Positions 28,966 to 38,463 of a stretch of DNA of 64,000 nucleotides are shown one piece after another. Every line of letters begins with the position of its first letter. Positions within the stretch are counted from its first letter, which is position 1. The DNA is taken from assembly GCF_013393945.1 (NCBI RefSeq), contig NZ_CP040297.1, forward strand, positions 1,082,001-1,146,000, read 5' to 3'. The notes under the pieces were generated by a model. That model worked only from the letters and a program-made list of their open reading frames with translations. It was not told where the DNA came from and ran no database searches. The translations under genes and the position numbers were made by a program. The DNA is from Nostoc sp. TCL26-01. Lineage in GTDB: Bacteria > Cyanobacteriota > Cyanobacteriia > Cyanobacteriales > Nostocaceae.

Positions 28966-30002
28966 TGTTTAAGCTTGGCTTTCCATTGTCGAATAGCGAT
29001 CGCTGTTTTGGCTACGGATGGAGAGTATACTTGAGGGGTTTCGGGATTTGTGGCAGGTTTGCTGCTTAAGGGTTGTGTCATTAAACAGTTAGTTAAGTTG
29101 GGTAAATCATTTTCGATACTTAAGGCTCTGATCACATCTTGCGGTTTTTGAAAACGCTCGTCTAGAGAAACTTTCAGCATTTTGTGGAGAATTTTGGCAA
29201 AATTATCACTCACCTTTACGTCTTCATCCCAGCAGATTTCTCCAGTCTGGCTATTGCGTGCCATTTCCATAGGACTTTTGCCAGTTAACAGATAAGCACA
29301 AGTTACACCCAAAGCATAAATATCGCTAGCGTAAACTGGACGTAGAGAAAACTGTTCTGGGGGTGCAAATCCCATTGTGCCAACAAAATTAGTTTGAGGT
29401 TGATTTGGCGAATTTGTGACGATATCAGCTAATTGTTCTTTAACTGCACCAAAATCAATCAATACTATTCGTCCATCATCGGCACAACGCAGTAAGTTTT
29501 GTGGTTTAATATCTCGATGAATTACTTTATTTTGATAAAGATACTGCAAAATTGGCAGTAATTCCCGCAAAAACTCTTTGACTTCAGTTTCAGTTTTTAC
29601 CCCGTTGCGTTTGACTTCACGTGCCAAAGTATAGCCACGCACGTATTCTTGTACTAAATAAAGCTCTCCATGACTGTTAAAATAGTCCAGTAACATGGGG
29701 ATTTGTGAGTGACTACCGAGTTTAGCTAAAGTTTTCGCTTCCTTTTCAAAGCGCTGACAAGCATTTTGCCAGCTTTTAGTGTTGGTTACTTTCGGACAAA
29801 GCTGTTTAATCACACATAAAGGATTACCCGGTAAAATGGCATCTTTCGCTAGAAACGTAATCCCAAAACCACCTCTACCGATAATTTTTAATATTTTATA
29901 GCGATCGCGGAATAATTGCGGAGAATCACACATTTGAACTAGTTGATTCTGCGGCAAATTATACTCACGCAAGTTTGTTATATTTTCCGAAAAGCGATCC
30001 AT
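28941..30002 (-). CDS. Ser/Thr protein kinase (soluble, Hanks type)
   Basis: A 353-residue kinase. The domain runs from about residue 34 (YKILKIIGRGGFGITFLAKD) through CVIKQL, VIHRDIKPQNLL and LIDFGAV to about residue 290. The C-terminal 60 residues are low-complexity and basic, with no membrane segment. An internal ATG (MCDSPQLFRDRYK, residue 24) is an alternative start. The last residues (VMGNR) and the stop codon come from a GGTAATGGGTAA repeat tract, so the end of the protein has been set by repeat sequence. It is related to the kinase 450 bp downstream but lacks WD40 repeats and the N-terminal zinc-ribbon-like motif. Confidence 0.87.
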   Translation of the reverse strand: MDRFSENITNLREYNLPQNQLVQMCDSPQLFRDRYKILKIIGRGGFGITFLAKDAILPGNPLCVIKQLCPKVTNTKSWQNACQRFEKEAKTLAKLGSHSQIPMLLDYFNSHGELYLVQEYVRGYTLAREVKRNGVKTETEVKEFLRELLPILQYLYQNKVIHRDIKPQNLLRCADDGRIVLIDFGAVKEQLADIVTNSPNQPQTNFVGTMGFAPPEQFSLRPVYASDIYALGVTCAYLLTGKSPMEMARNSQTGEICWDEDVKVSDNFAKILHKMLKVSLDERFQKPQDVIRALSIENDLPNLTNCLMTQPLSSKPATNPETPQVYSPSVAKTAIAIRQWKAKLKQKRVMGNR

Positions 30003-30214
30003 AGATCAACAACAGCTACTCGTTGATGTTATCAATCTAACCATAAATATGTCTATGCGCCAGTATCATTACGGCTTCTTCGTGAAATCATTATTCTTGT
30101 AGTTTAATTGAGGAGGGCGATCGCTTACCGAAAAACTCCATCACAATAGAGTCATCGCCTCTTCTACCTCATAATACTTATGGTTTAGTCTTCTCACAAG
30201 CTAGCTACTCAGCA

Positions 30215-30823
30215 ATGAATAAAATATTACAACCAGGACAAAGCTACACTTTTAGTAATTACTTCCAAATGTCCTTCCCTATAGAAGATATACTCAAGGA
30301 GTTGGACTATAATTATACCAGCCAAAAAATAGACCTACCTATTGTTGATCAACTACCAAGTAGTTTTAGTCAGTTAAATGAAACCATTAAGAGAAATCTT
30401 CGGCTGACTAGCTTGCTAACCGAAGATGCGAGGAAACAAGCAGCGATCGCTCCCATATTATTTGAGTTGTGCGATTACTATCAAACTAAACTAAACATAG
30501 AGTATCCCGTGAATGCTAGTGAATACTTGAAAGGCACATTGGATTACTACATAAAAAACAGCAAAGAACTGTTGGTGGTAGAAGCCAAGAATGCTGATTT
30601 GACTAGAGGTTTTACTCAATTAGCTGTCGAGTTAATAGCCTTGGCTTGTTTTGAAGATTCTCTTGCTGCTAATATTTATGGTGCGGTAACAATTGGGAAT
30701 ATCTGGAAGTTTGGTTTTCTAGATCGACAACATAATTTGATTTATGAGGATTTGAATTTTTACATAATTCCCGATCAGTTAGAAACATTGTTCAAGATAT
30801 TGTTGGGTTTACTTGCAGCTTAG
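30215..30823 (+). CDS. Conserved-looking protein, possible PD-(D/E)XK nuclease fold
   Basis: A 202-residue protein with no signal or membrane segment. The order GTLDYYIKNSKELLVVEAKNAD (here split: GTLDYYI, then LLVVEAKN about 12 residues on) resembles the D...ExK core of PD-(D/E)XK enzymes. A helix with Gln follows (RGFTQLAVELIAL), as in that fold. Many orphan cyanobacterial proteins share this pattern without a known role. No partner gene is adjacent, so a nuclease assignment is fold-level inference only. Confidence 0.5.
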   Translation: MNKILQPGQSYTFSNYFQMSFPIEDILKELDYNYTSQKIDLPIVDQLPSSFSQLNETIKRNLRLTSLLTEDARKQAAIAPILFELCDYYQTKLNIEYPVNASEYLKGTLDYYIKNSKELLVVEAKNADLTRGFTQLAVELIALACFEDSLAANIYGAVTIGNIWKFGFLDRQHNLIYEDLNFYIIPDQLETLFKILLGLLAA

Positions 30824-30883
30824 TAATTTTTCCGGCTGTTATACGCGCATTTCTTAGAGGACGTTTGAAAAGTCTGTTTCTTT

Positions 30884-30976
30884 GTCATGTTGAATGCAGC
30901 GTAGCGGAATGAAACATCTCGGTATGTGCCACAAAACCTAGATTCTTCCTTACGCTCCGCTCCAGTCAGAATGACA
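30884..30976. repeat. Dispersed inverted-repeat unit
   Basis: TGTCATGTTGAATGCAGCGTAGCGGAAT-like sequence at the left pairs loosely with CCGCTCCAGTCAGAATGACA at the right. This pattern (TGTCATTCTGA...GAATGACA) is a common dispersed repeat in cyanobacterial intergenic DNA. The arms are imperfect. Confidence 0.5.
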
Positions 30977-31010
30977 TTTTTATACCTACTGAAACTTTTA
31001 AAATACCCTT

Positions 31011-31664
31011 TTACCTAGTATAATCACTGATATATGTTGGTAATTTGATATGAGGATGTAAACGCGCATCAGGGATGGGTGTGGCTGGAGTTAATTTTAA
31101 GGGCAGTTCCCCAGCCCAGACGGGTATTTGATAATCAGCTTCATCATCTATTGGCCCACCTGTGCGGAGTTTGGCGGAGGCTTCTGCTAAAGGTAAGGAT
31201 AGCACGAGGGTTCCGGCTAATTCATGACGATTGGGCGATCGCACTTCTTCCCACCTCCGCTTGATGACGTGTTCTGTAAATGCTTGCAGGGCAGCAAATT
31301 TTTCTTCTGTATTTTCTACTAGGGTAGCCGTACCAAAAATTACTACTGAACGATAATTCATGGAGTGATGAAAAGCCGATCGCGCTAATACTAACCCATC
31401 CAGCAAGGTGACGGTAACGCAGACATCAATACCTTGTTGCAGGGTTCTGATCATCCGACTCGCAGGCGAACCGTGAATATATAAGGTGTCGTCTACTCTG
31501 CCATAGGCGGTGGGAATAACGAAAGGTTGTCCCTCTGCCACAAAACCGACATGACAGACTAATCCTTCATCCAAGATTCGATAGATAGTTTCCTGTTCAT
31601 AGTTTCCTCTTTGGGGTACACGCTTAACAGTTGTTCTGGGACTGGGGGCTTTTTGTGGAGTCAT
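31011..31664 (-). CDS. Pyridoxamine 5'-phosphate oxidase-like flavin-binding protein
   Basis: A 217-residue protein of the split-barrel FMN-binding superfamily. Recognisable parts are VCHVGFVAEGQPFVIPTAYG, TLYIHGSPASRMIR and the strand ARSAFHHSMNYRSVVIFGTA. The family includes true PNP oxidases and many uncharacterised FMN or F420 proteins, and the substrate cannot be read here. It is divergent from a MocR-type regulator with about 100 bp between the start codons, the usual arrangement of a MocR protein and its target, so pyridoxal-phosphate-linked control is likely. Confidence 0.8.
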   Translation of the reverse strand: MTPQKAPSPRTTVKRVPQRGNYEQETIYRILDEGLVCHVGFVAEGQPFVIPTAYGRVDDTLYIHGSPASRMIRTLQQGIDVCVTVTLLDGLVLARSAFHHSMNYRSVVIFGTATLVENTEEKFAALQAFTEHVIKRRWEEVRSPNRHELAGTLVLSLPLAEASAKLRTGGPIDDEADYQIPVWAGELPLKLTPATPIPDARLHPHIKLPTYISDYTR

Positions 31665-31766
31665 AACTAGAAACTTTTACTCTATATCGCTAGAGTATCT
31701 AGATAAGTGGAATGCGACAAGAGCCACTTTTTACCTAAACTACCAGTCCACTTTGCGCTTAATCAT

Positions 31767-33254
31767 ATGGACTTTGCTATCTCCATCAACCCACAGGCGG
31801 CTTTACCTCTGCATCGCCAAGTCTATGAAGAATTACGCTGGGGGATTCTCTCAGGGAGATTAACGCCTGGGCAAAAGCTACCGTCAACCAGAATGCTGGC
31901 TCAATCCCTGAGTATTTCTCGCGCTACTGTGACTCTCAGCTATGAACAATTACTGAGTGAGGGTTATCTAGAAACTATTGTGGGTTCAGGCACTTTTGTT
32001 TGTCGCCAAATCCCGGATGATTTACTGAACACTGCACCGATTGAGTCAAAATTACAACCAACTACGACATCAATATCTCTATCAGCCTATGGTCAAATTC
32101 TCAGTGACAAAGCATTCTTGCGTTTGCCAGAAGCAGAACTAGAAATCAACTTTAACTATGGCAGACCAGCATTTGACAAGTTTCCCATAGACTTGTGGCG
32201 ACAGCTATTAGCCCGTCATTGTCGCCCTAATTCTAATGTGCTGGATTATACAATTTACTCAATGGGATATCAACCATTAAGAGAAGCGATCGCCACTTAT
32301 CTAACACGTTCTAGAGCCGTAAAATGTAGTGCCGAGCAAATTATCATTGTCGGTGGTTCCCAGCAAGGACTTGACTTAATTACACGTTTATTCATTAACA
32401 GGGGTGATGGCATTGCCCTAGAAGAACCCGGTTATTTAGGGGCAAGAAGGGCTTTTTTAGCTCAAGGTGCTAGTTTATGTCCTGTACCTGTAGATACATC
32501 TGGCTTAATCGTTAGTCATCTAACAACAGGTATAATTCCCAACATTAAACTGGTTTATGTCACTCCATCTCATCAATTTCCCACAGGCGGAGTTTTATCC
32601 CTTCCTCGCAGGCTAGAGTTGTTAGCTTGGGCGCAGAAATCAGGAGTGATGATTATTGAAGACGATTATGATAGTGAGTATCGTTACGGTGAACGTCCCA
32701 TTCCAGCCTTGCAAGGATTAGACCAAGGTAACTGTGTGATTTATCTAGGTACATTTTCTAAGGTGCTATTTCCCGCTTTGCGTTTGGGTTATTTAGTTGT
32801 GCCAGATGATTTAGTATCTATCTTTGCCCGTGCCAAATGGCTAGCAGACAGGCAATGTAGTTTATTGGAACAGTACGCCTTGACTGATTTTATTACAGAA
32901 GGTCATCTAGAACGCCATATTAGAAGAATGCGATCGCTCTACAACCAACGACGACAAACTTTAGTCCAGTCTTTGTTATCTCATTTTGGCGATCGAGTGA
33001 CAATTCTGGGAGAAAATGCCGGAATGCACCTAATGATAAAAATCCACACCCATCTCAATGATGATGAAATTATCCAGCGTGCCGCACTTGCTGGTGTCAG
33101 TATGGTTGCTGCATATCCCAACTATTTAAAAACTAGTCCTGGTAGTGAATTTATATTAGGATATGCCGAACTTAATGAGTCACAAATTAGCGAAGGCGTA
33201 CGGCGATTAGCGCAAATTGTATCACATCTTCCGCAGCCTCGGCAGACGAAATAA
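31767..33254 (+). CDS. MocR/PdxR-type regulator (GntR HTH fused to aminotransferase fold)
   Basis: A 495-residue protein. The winged helix is at residues about 12-80 (LPLHRQVYEELRWGILSGRL, LAQSLSISRATVTLSYEQL). It is joined to a fold-type I aminotransferase domain with GGSQQGLDLITRLF, EEPGYLGARRAF, EDDYDSEYRYGERP and the PLP lysine in GTFSKVLFPALRLGY. Such proteins use PLP as effector and often control pyridoxal synthesis or the divergent neighbour, here an FMN-binding protein. MDFAISINP is the chosen start; an in-frame ATG 60 nt upstream would place 20 unconserved residues ahead of the HTH. Confidence 0.88.
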   Translation: MDFAISINPQAALPLHRQVYEELRWGILSGRLTPGQKLPSTRMLAQSLSISRATVTLSYEQLLSEGYLETIVGSGTFVCRQIPDDLLNTAPIESKLQPTTTSISLSAYGQILSDKAFLRLPEAELEINFNYGRPAFDKFPIDLWRQLLARHCRPNSNVLDYTIYSMGYQPLREAIATYLTRSRAVKCSAEQIIIVGGSQQGLDLITRLFINRGDGIALEEPGYLGARRAFLAQGASLCPVPVDTSGLIVSHLTTGIIPNIKLVYVTPSHQFPTGGVLSLPRRLELLAWAQKSGVMIIEDDYDSEYRYGERPIPALQGLDQGNCVIYLGTFSKVLFPALRLGYLVVPDDLVSIFARAKWLADRQCSLLEQYALTDFITEGHLERHIRRMRSLYNQRRQTLVQSLLSHFGDRVTILGENAGMHLMIKIHTHLNDDEIIQRAALAGVSMVAAYPNYLKTSPGSEFILGYAELNESQISEGVRRLAQIVSHLPQPRQTK

Positions 33255-33269
33255 GTATGGAGATGCTTA

Positions 33270-33611
33270 ATGAGCGTATCAAGCCAACAAGTGCAGCATA
33301 ATGATAATGAGCAGCAGCGAGTTTTAGTCGAAAACCCAAGAGTTTTCGTTGATTTTCATAATGCTGATGCTCAAGGTCGCCTTCGTCTAAATTGTATTGG
33401 CACAATAGAGGATCTTTCTACTCAAAAAATCGCATTGCAAACTGGACAACACCTTACTCTTTATAGTGAAGATTTAGAAGTTGATGGAATAGTTGAGTAT
33501 TCTCAATCAGAGCGTCTATGGGTTGTAGTTATTGATTGGGATGAAATCAGGGAAGTAGAAGAAATAAATCCAGCCTCTACTGTTGTGAGAAATACGAGAT
33601 TACCAATCTAA
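33270..33611 (+). CDS. Small orphan protein
   Basis: A 113-residue acidic protein, 15 bp after the MocR gene and therefore possibly co-transcribed with it. It contains the beta-rich segment RVFVDFHNADAQGRLRLNCIGTIEDL and ends in NPASTVVRNTRLPI. No family is recognised. Its TAA overlaps the TAG of the convergent HlyD gene in the shared tetranucleotide CTAA (33608-33611), so no spacer lies between the two genes. Confidence 0.6.
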   Translation: MSVSSQQVQHNDNEQQRVLVENPRVFVDFHNADAQGRLRLNCIGTIEDLSTQKIALQTGQHLTLYSEDLEVDGIVEYSQSERLWVVVIDWDEIREVEEINPASTVVRNTRLPI

Positions 33612-35155
33612 AGCTCTAAACCACCTTTTTGTAGTTTCTTGAACGGGTCTAAAATAAAGTCAATCACTCGTCTTTGACGAATAATTACTTCGGCATTAGC
33701 TGATTGACCAGGGGTTAAATTAATCCGTTTGTTACCATTTTGAATGTATGGATGTTCTAAAGTAATATCCATTTCATAGGTTTCCACATTACCTTGATTG
33801 GTGGTTTGAATTTTCGAGTCAGGAGAAATCCAGCTAACACGTCCTGGTAACACACCATAATCTTGGAAAGGATAGGCATCAAATTTAATTTTGACTGGCA
33901 TTCCCACCTTCAAGAAACCACTGTTTTGACTAGGCATGGTGGCTTTGAGAATTAAAGCTGCATTCTTGGGAGCGATTTGAGCTACTATTTGTCCAGCTTC
34001 GACTACAGGGCCTGGTTTATCGATGGGTAACTCAAAAATTGTACCATCAACAGGCGATCGCACTACTCTCTGCTGGATTTGAATTTGTAAAGCGGTAATC
34101 TGGCTCTTAGTTTGGGCAATTTCTGATTGCAAAGTAGTGATTTGGGCTTGTAAGTCTTTGAGTTGTTCCTGACTTCTTAATAGCGCTAATCTACCAGCTT
34201 GAACAATGCTTTGATAACTGCTTTGCTGTTCTTGCAGGCGGAGTCTAGCTTGCTTAATATCGGATTCAGTCTGACTGACAGTGGTTTGGTAACGGCTAAC
34301 TTCTGCTTGTAAACGCAGTTGGGCTTGAGTAAAATCAGATTTGGCTTGTAATAAAGCACGTTGACTTTCTTCAGCTGTTTTTTCTAGTTCGACTATTTTA
34401 ATCTGAGCGATCGCACCTTGTCTTAACAATTGGCGATAACGAGCAACTTCTTTGATATCTCTTTGCCAACGACTACCAGACAAGTTTTGCGCTAAATCTG
34501 TCGAATTGATATTTTGTCTAGCTTGTTCCACTAGCGCTTGTTTTTCTAATTTTTGTAAATTATATGTGCTTTGTTTGGCATCTAGATTTTGCTGGGCTTG
34601 ACTGACTTGAGCAATTTTTTCTAATTCTTGGGCTTGGTTTTGCTGTTGTTGGATATTAATTGTCAAAATCAGTTGATTTTTGAGTAACTCTTGTTGGGCT
34701 TGGCGATTAATTAATTCTGCTAATCTTGTTTGTGCCTGTTCTAACTCTTTTTGCAACACATCAGATTCTAGTTCTAGTAACACCTGTCCAGCTTTCACCA
34801 TTGCCCCTTCTTGCACATTGACAGCTTTGACACTACTAGTAACCGCAACACCTAATTTTTGAGTAGCACCTTGGGGTTCTAAACGCCCTCTAGCACTGCC
34901 AGTTTCATCCACCTTAGTAAACATTGCCCAAGGTAAAATAACAGCAGCAAAAGTAATGAGCAAATAGAGCATCGAGCGTGTCCAACGCTTCGGTAAAGCA
35001 TCTAGTAATTCTTCTGTACCGTAAAACCAGTCATTTGTCTGTGTTGTAGCCTCTTGGGGATAGTCAACAAATTCGTGAGGATCTGGAACTCGTTGTACCT
35101 GCGCCTGTCGTGGTTGAACCAGAAGGGATGATGAATTATGAGATGGATTTGGCAT
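33608..35155 (-). CDS. HlyD-family membrane-fusion protein for peptide export
   Basis: A 515-residue adaptor with a cytosolic N-terminus, one membrane anchor (about residues 60-80, SMLYLLITFAAVILPWAMF) and a periplasmic remainder. The lipoyl halves (VKAVNVQEGAMVKAGQVLLELES and VVRSPVDGTIFELPIDKPG) flank a long Gln-rich coiled coil (about 130-370). The C-terminal beta barrel ends in the family-typical GQSANAEVIIRQRRVIDFIL. It lies 215 bp downstream of the C39-ABC exporter on the same strand and is its evident partner in a type I secretion machine with a TolC-like protein encoded elsewhere. Confidence 0.9.
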   Translation of the reverse strand: MPNPSHNSSSLLVQPRQAQVQRVPDPHEFVDYPQEATTQTNDWFYGTEELLDALPKRWTRSMLYLLITFAAVILPWAMFTKVDETGSARGRLEPQGATQKLGVAVTSSVKAVNVQEGAMVKAGQVLLELESDVLQKELEQAQTRLAELINRQAQQELLKNQLILTINIQQQQNQAQELEKIAQVSQAQQNLDAKQSTYNLQKLEKQALVEQARQNINSTDLAQNLSGSRWQRDIKEVARYRQLLRQGAIAQIKIVELEKTAEESQRALLQAKSDFTQAQLRLQAEVSRYQTTVSQTESDIKQARLRLQEQQSSYQSIVQAGRLALLRSQEQLKDLQAQITTLQSEIAQTKSQITALQIQIQQRVVRSPVDGTIFELPIDKPGPVVEAGQIVAQIAPKNAALILKATMPSQNSGFLKVGMPVKIKFDAYPFQDYGVLPGRVSWISPDSKIQTTNQGNVETYEMDITLEHPYIQNGNKRINLTPGQSANAEVIIRQRRVIDFILDPFKKLQKGGLEL

Positions 35156-35159
35156 AGTT

Positions 35160-35368
35160 TAGGGATGGGGCATTGGGGATGGGAGAGGGGGGATGGGAAG
35201 ATGGGGAGTGGGGGATGGGGAGATGGGGAGATGGGGAGATGGGGGGAGTGGGGGATGGGGGGAAAGAGTAATTAAGTAATTTTCTCCTTGTCCCCTTGTC
35301 CCCTTGTCCCCTTGTCTTCTTATCCCCTTGTCTCCTTGTCCCCTTCCTTCCTTGTCCTCTTCCCTATT
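35160..35368. repeat. STRR tract (GATGGGGA and CCCCTTGT arrays)
   Basis: Repeated AGATGGGG/GGGGATGG units are followed by about seven TCCCCTTG heptamers, filling the gap between the exporter and adaptor genes. The array would lie in the mRNA if both genes share one transcript. Confidence 0.9.
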
Positions 35369-35370
35369 CC

Positions 35371-38300
35371 CTAGCCTGTCTGTGCTAGTTGTTGTTGGTT
35401 GAGGTAAAAATAATGACCTCTTCTGGCAATTAATTCATCGTGGGTTCCACTTTCAACTAGTAAACCCCGATCTATTACCAAGATTAGGTCGGCATGGCGC
35501 ACGGTGGACAGGCGGTGGGCGATGATGATGCTAGTGCGCCCCTTGAGAATGGTTTTCAGGTTATTTTGAATGATGCGCTCAGATTCGGAATCGAGATGAC
35601 TAGTAGCCTCATCTAATAGTAATAAACGGGGGTCTCCCAGTAAAGCACGAGCGATCGCTAGACGTTGTCTTTGACCGCCAGATAACATCCCCCCGGCTTC
35701 ACCAATCTGGGTTTCATAACCCAATGGCATTTGTTTAATAAAGTCATCTGCCCCTGCTAAACGAGCTGCGGTAATAATATCTTCTAGGGTGGCTTCTGGG
35801 TGAGCAATGCTGACATTTTCGCGGATTGTGCCGCCAAACAGAAAGGTATCTTGATCGACAACGCCGATTTGAGAACGGAGCGATCGCAGGGCTATATTAG
35901 TCACATCTTGACCGTCAATCAAAACTTTTCCATCTGTCGGTGGATATAGACCCAAAATTAATTTAAATAGAGTAGTTTTCCCAGAACCACTCCGCCCCAC
36001 GACTGCGACAGTTTGCTCAGGTTTAATCTCAAAGCTCAGGTTTTCTAAAACATTGTGGTCGCTTTCTGAATGATAGCGGAAGGTGACATTTTCAAAGCGA
36101 ATTTGCCCCTGTAATCTGGGTAAAAATTGCCGGGGTTTATGTTGTAAATCCTCTTCCGGTTCGGCTTCTAAAACGTCGTTAATACGTTCTGTGGAAATCA
36201 CCACTTCTTGTAACTGATTCCACAAGACTACTAGCCTCTGAAAAGGTCGGATAATATTACCCAGCAACATATTAAAGGCAACCAATTGACCGATTGTCAG
36301 TTGATTTTGAATCACCAGCCAAGCCCCAAACCAAAGTAAGCTAGTAGTTACCAAAGTTTCTAAAGCTGAACTGACAATTTGCAATTGATTACTAATAATT
36401 TGTCCACTGAAGGTTTTTCTAATCACATTATTCAGCAATTCTTCCCAATGCCAACGTACAGTTTGTTCAATAGCCATTGAGCGAATTGAGCGAATACCTG
36501 TGAGGGATTGAATTAAGTAACTGTTCTCGCTAGCCGTAGCACTAAAAACTTCCCGACTAATCCGGCGTAGAAATGGTGTAGCAATCAGTGCCAGCAACAT
36601 AAAAGGCGGGACGATCGCCAAACTGGCCAACGCCATCGCTGAACTGTACCAAAACATCAATCCCACATACACAAATACTGTCAATAAATCTAAAATAATT
36701 GACAGTGCTTCCCCAGTTAAAAAACGCTGAATTTTCTGGTTTTCCTGCACACGCGAGACAATATCCCCAACGTAACGCGACTCAAAAAAGGCCAGAGGTA
36801 AACTGAAGGTATGTTTAATAAAACCTACCAACAGAGAGATACTAATCCGGTTGGCTGTATGGTCAAGTAAATATTGCCGTAAGCCGTTGATAATGACACG
36901 AAATAAGCCAAATATAACCAACCCCAAACCCACAGCATTTAATGTCAAAGTACTACCTTGGACAATCACCCTATCTAACAATAACTGAGTAAATAGAGGT
37001 GTGATTAAACCAAAAATTTGAATTAAAACCGAGGCAAAAAATACCTCTAGAAGTACTCTTGTATGGGGTTTAACTAAGTCAAATAGCTGCCAAAATGAAG
37101 TACTTGTTTCTTCAGTTTCCTTCAGTTGGTTCGTGGGTTGCAATAATAGAGCATAACCAGTCCAACCAGCTTTAAATTCCGCAATGCTTAGGTTACGTTG
37201 TCCAATGGCAGGATCACCAATAATTACTTGTTTTTTATTGATTTCAAAAACGACAACGTAGTGCTTACCTTCCCAGTGAGCGATCGCTGGCAGAGTTTGC
37301 TGTGCTAATCTATCCAAGCTAGCTTTTACCGGTCGAGTAGTAAAACCAATCGTTTCGGCTGCGGCTGTCACACCCTTGAGTGATGCACCACTGCGACTAA
37401 CATTAGTTAAATCCCGCAAGCGATTTACACTCAACCGCTTACCCCAATAGCGACTCACCATTACCAAACAAGCCGCACCACAATCAGCTGCACTTTGCTG
37501 TTCAAATATGGGATAGCGCTTAGTCAAGCGTCCCCACCAATGACCAACTTTGACACTAGGACTGGGAAAATAAGCTCGGCGTTGCTTTTGTTTCGTTGCT
37601 GGCGGTTCTGCAAGGGGAAACGCGACAACGTTAGTCACAGGAGATTGAGAATCATTTTCCCCACTCCCCACTCCCAACTCCCCACTCCCTAATTCATCCA
37701 GTTGTGGCCAGTATTCTTCAGCTATTTTCCAGTCAGCATTTTTGAGAATGTAAACAACTGTCGATGGAGTGACTTGCCAATTTCCCTGCTTGCTAAATGG
37801 GGAAATTGTACCGCGTTTGAGTGTGCGTCCGTGAGTATCAACTAGTTCTCCCCGCCGCAATAACCAAAGTTTCGCATCTTGGGTGATGTGAGTGGGAAGT
37901 GAACCAGGTTCTAGAGAATAACGCTCAAATAGAGACAAAGCTTTGAGGATATTTTCGACAGAATCATGTTGCTGAATCAGCGCGTTTTGACAACACCACA
38001 GCAATAAATCCCAAGTCGCCGCATTTTTTTGTAAGCGATCGCCGACACTCGGATATTCACCCATCAACTCTTGTAAAATTGCTTGGGGAAGATAGCCAAG
38101 TTTTAAGTTTACCGAAGCTCTAGCCACATAAGGGCTAAATTCAGCATCAGGAAACAAAGTCAACTCACCAAAAGACGCACCACTTGTCAGAGTAGCAAGC
38201 AAATTGTGTGCGCTATCCAGCAGTCTGACTTTACCCCCAAGCACAATCCAAATACCAGCCATTGCTGTTGTCGCTTGCCAAAATTGTTTAGCAATAGGTG

Positions 38301-38415
38301 GTTCAACAATTTCTAAAGCTTGGATGCACCTCTTTAATTCTATTTCTGACAAAGACTCACCCAAAATTTGGGTGAGTTGTTGAGACAAATATTCCGAGGA
38401 AAACCCTGACGGCAT
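35371..38415 (-). CDS. Peptidase-containing ABC exporter with N-terminal cNMP-like domain
   Basis: A 1014-residue protein. Residues about 45-130 resemble a cyclic-nucleotide-binding (CRP-like) barrel (WIVLGGKVRLLDSAHNLLATL, GASFGELTLF). A C39 double-glycine peptidase follows with catalytic Cys312 (QQSAADCGAAC), His385 (WEGKHYVVV) and Asp401 (IIGDPA). After six membrane segments (about 440-720) comes the ATPase: VVGRSGSGKTTLFKL, LSGGQRQRLAIARALLGDP and LLLLDEATSHLD. It would cleave a leader peptide after GG and export the product. Residues about 240-256 (ELGSGELGVGSGE) are encoded by a CACTCCC repeat inside the gene. The plan resembles HetC and its relatives. Confidence 0.92.
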   Translation of the reverse strand: MPSGFSSEYLSQQLTQILGESLSEIELKRCIQALEIVEPPIAKQFWQATTAMAGIWIVLGGKVRLLDSAHNLLATLTSGASFGELTLFPDAEFSPYVARASVNLKLGYLPQAILQELMGEYPSVGDRLQKNAATWDLLLWCCQNALIQQHDSVENILKALSLFERYSLEPGSLPTHITQDAKLWLLRRGELVDTHGRTLKRGTISPFSKQGNWQVTPSTVVYILKNADWKIAEEYWPQLDELGSGELGVGSGENDSQSPVTNVVAFPLAEPPATKQKQRRAYFPSPSVKVGHWWGRLTKRYPIFEQQSAADCGAACLVMVSRYWGKRLSVNRLRDLTNVSRSGASLKGVTAAAETIGFTTRPVKASLDRLAQQTLPAIAHWEGKHYVVVFEINKKQVIIGDPAIGQRNLSIAEFKAGWTGYALLLQPTNQLKETEETSTSFWQLFDLVKPHTRVLLEVFFASVLIQIFGLITPLFTQLLLDRVIVQGSTLTLNAVGLGLVIFGLFRVIINGLRQYLLDHTANRISISLLVGFIKHTFSLPLAFFESRYVGDIVSRVQENQKIQRFLTGEALSIILDLLTVFVYVGLMFWYSSAMALASLAIVPPFMLLALIATPFLRRISREVFSATASENSYLIQSLTGIRSIRSMAIEQTVRWHWEELLNNVIRKTFSGQIISNQLQIVSSALETLVTTSLLWFGAWLVIQNQLTIGQLVAFNMLLGNIIRPFQRLVVLWNQLQEVVISTERINDVLEAEPEEDLQHKPRQFLPRLQGQIRFENVTFRYHSESDHNVLENLSFEIKPEQTVAVVGRSGSGKTTLFKLILGLYPPTDGKVLIDGQDVTNIALRSLRSQIGVVDQDTFLFGGTIRENVSIAHPEATLEDIITAARLAGADDFIKQMPLGYETQIGEAGGMLSGGQRQRLAIARALLGDPRLLLLDEATSHLDSESERIIQNNLKTILKGRTSIIIAHRLSTVRHADLILVIDRGLLVESGTHDELIARRGHYFYLNQQQLAQTG

Positions 38416-38463
38416 TTCCCTACCTCCAACACTGAATTTTATGGGGCAAATTCATAATTCAAA

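Noticed and set aside
28721..29069. Three plus-strand ORFs of 78-99 codons with repeated VNGQWSM-type peptides
   Set aside because: These are translations of the GGTCAAT and CACTCCC arrays and of the antisense of the kinase gene.
35371..38415. Naming the exporter hetC
   Set aside because: The architecture is similar, but hetP is not adjacent and the locus includes its own HlyD; several paralogues exist in Nostoc, so the name would be unsafe.
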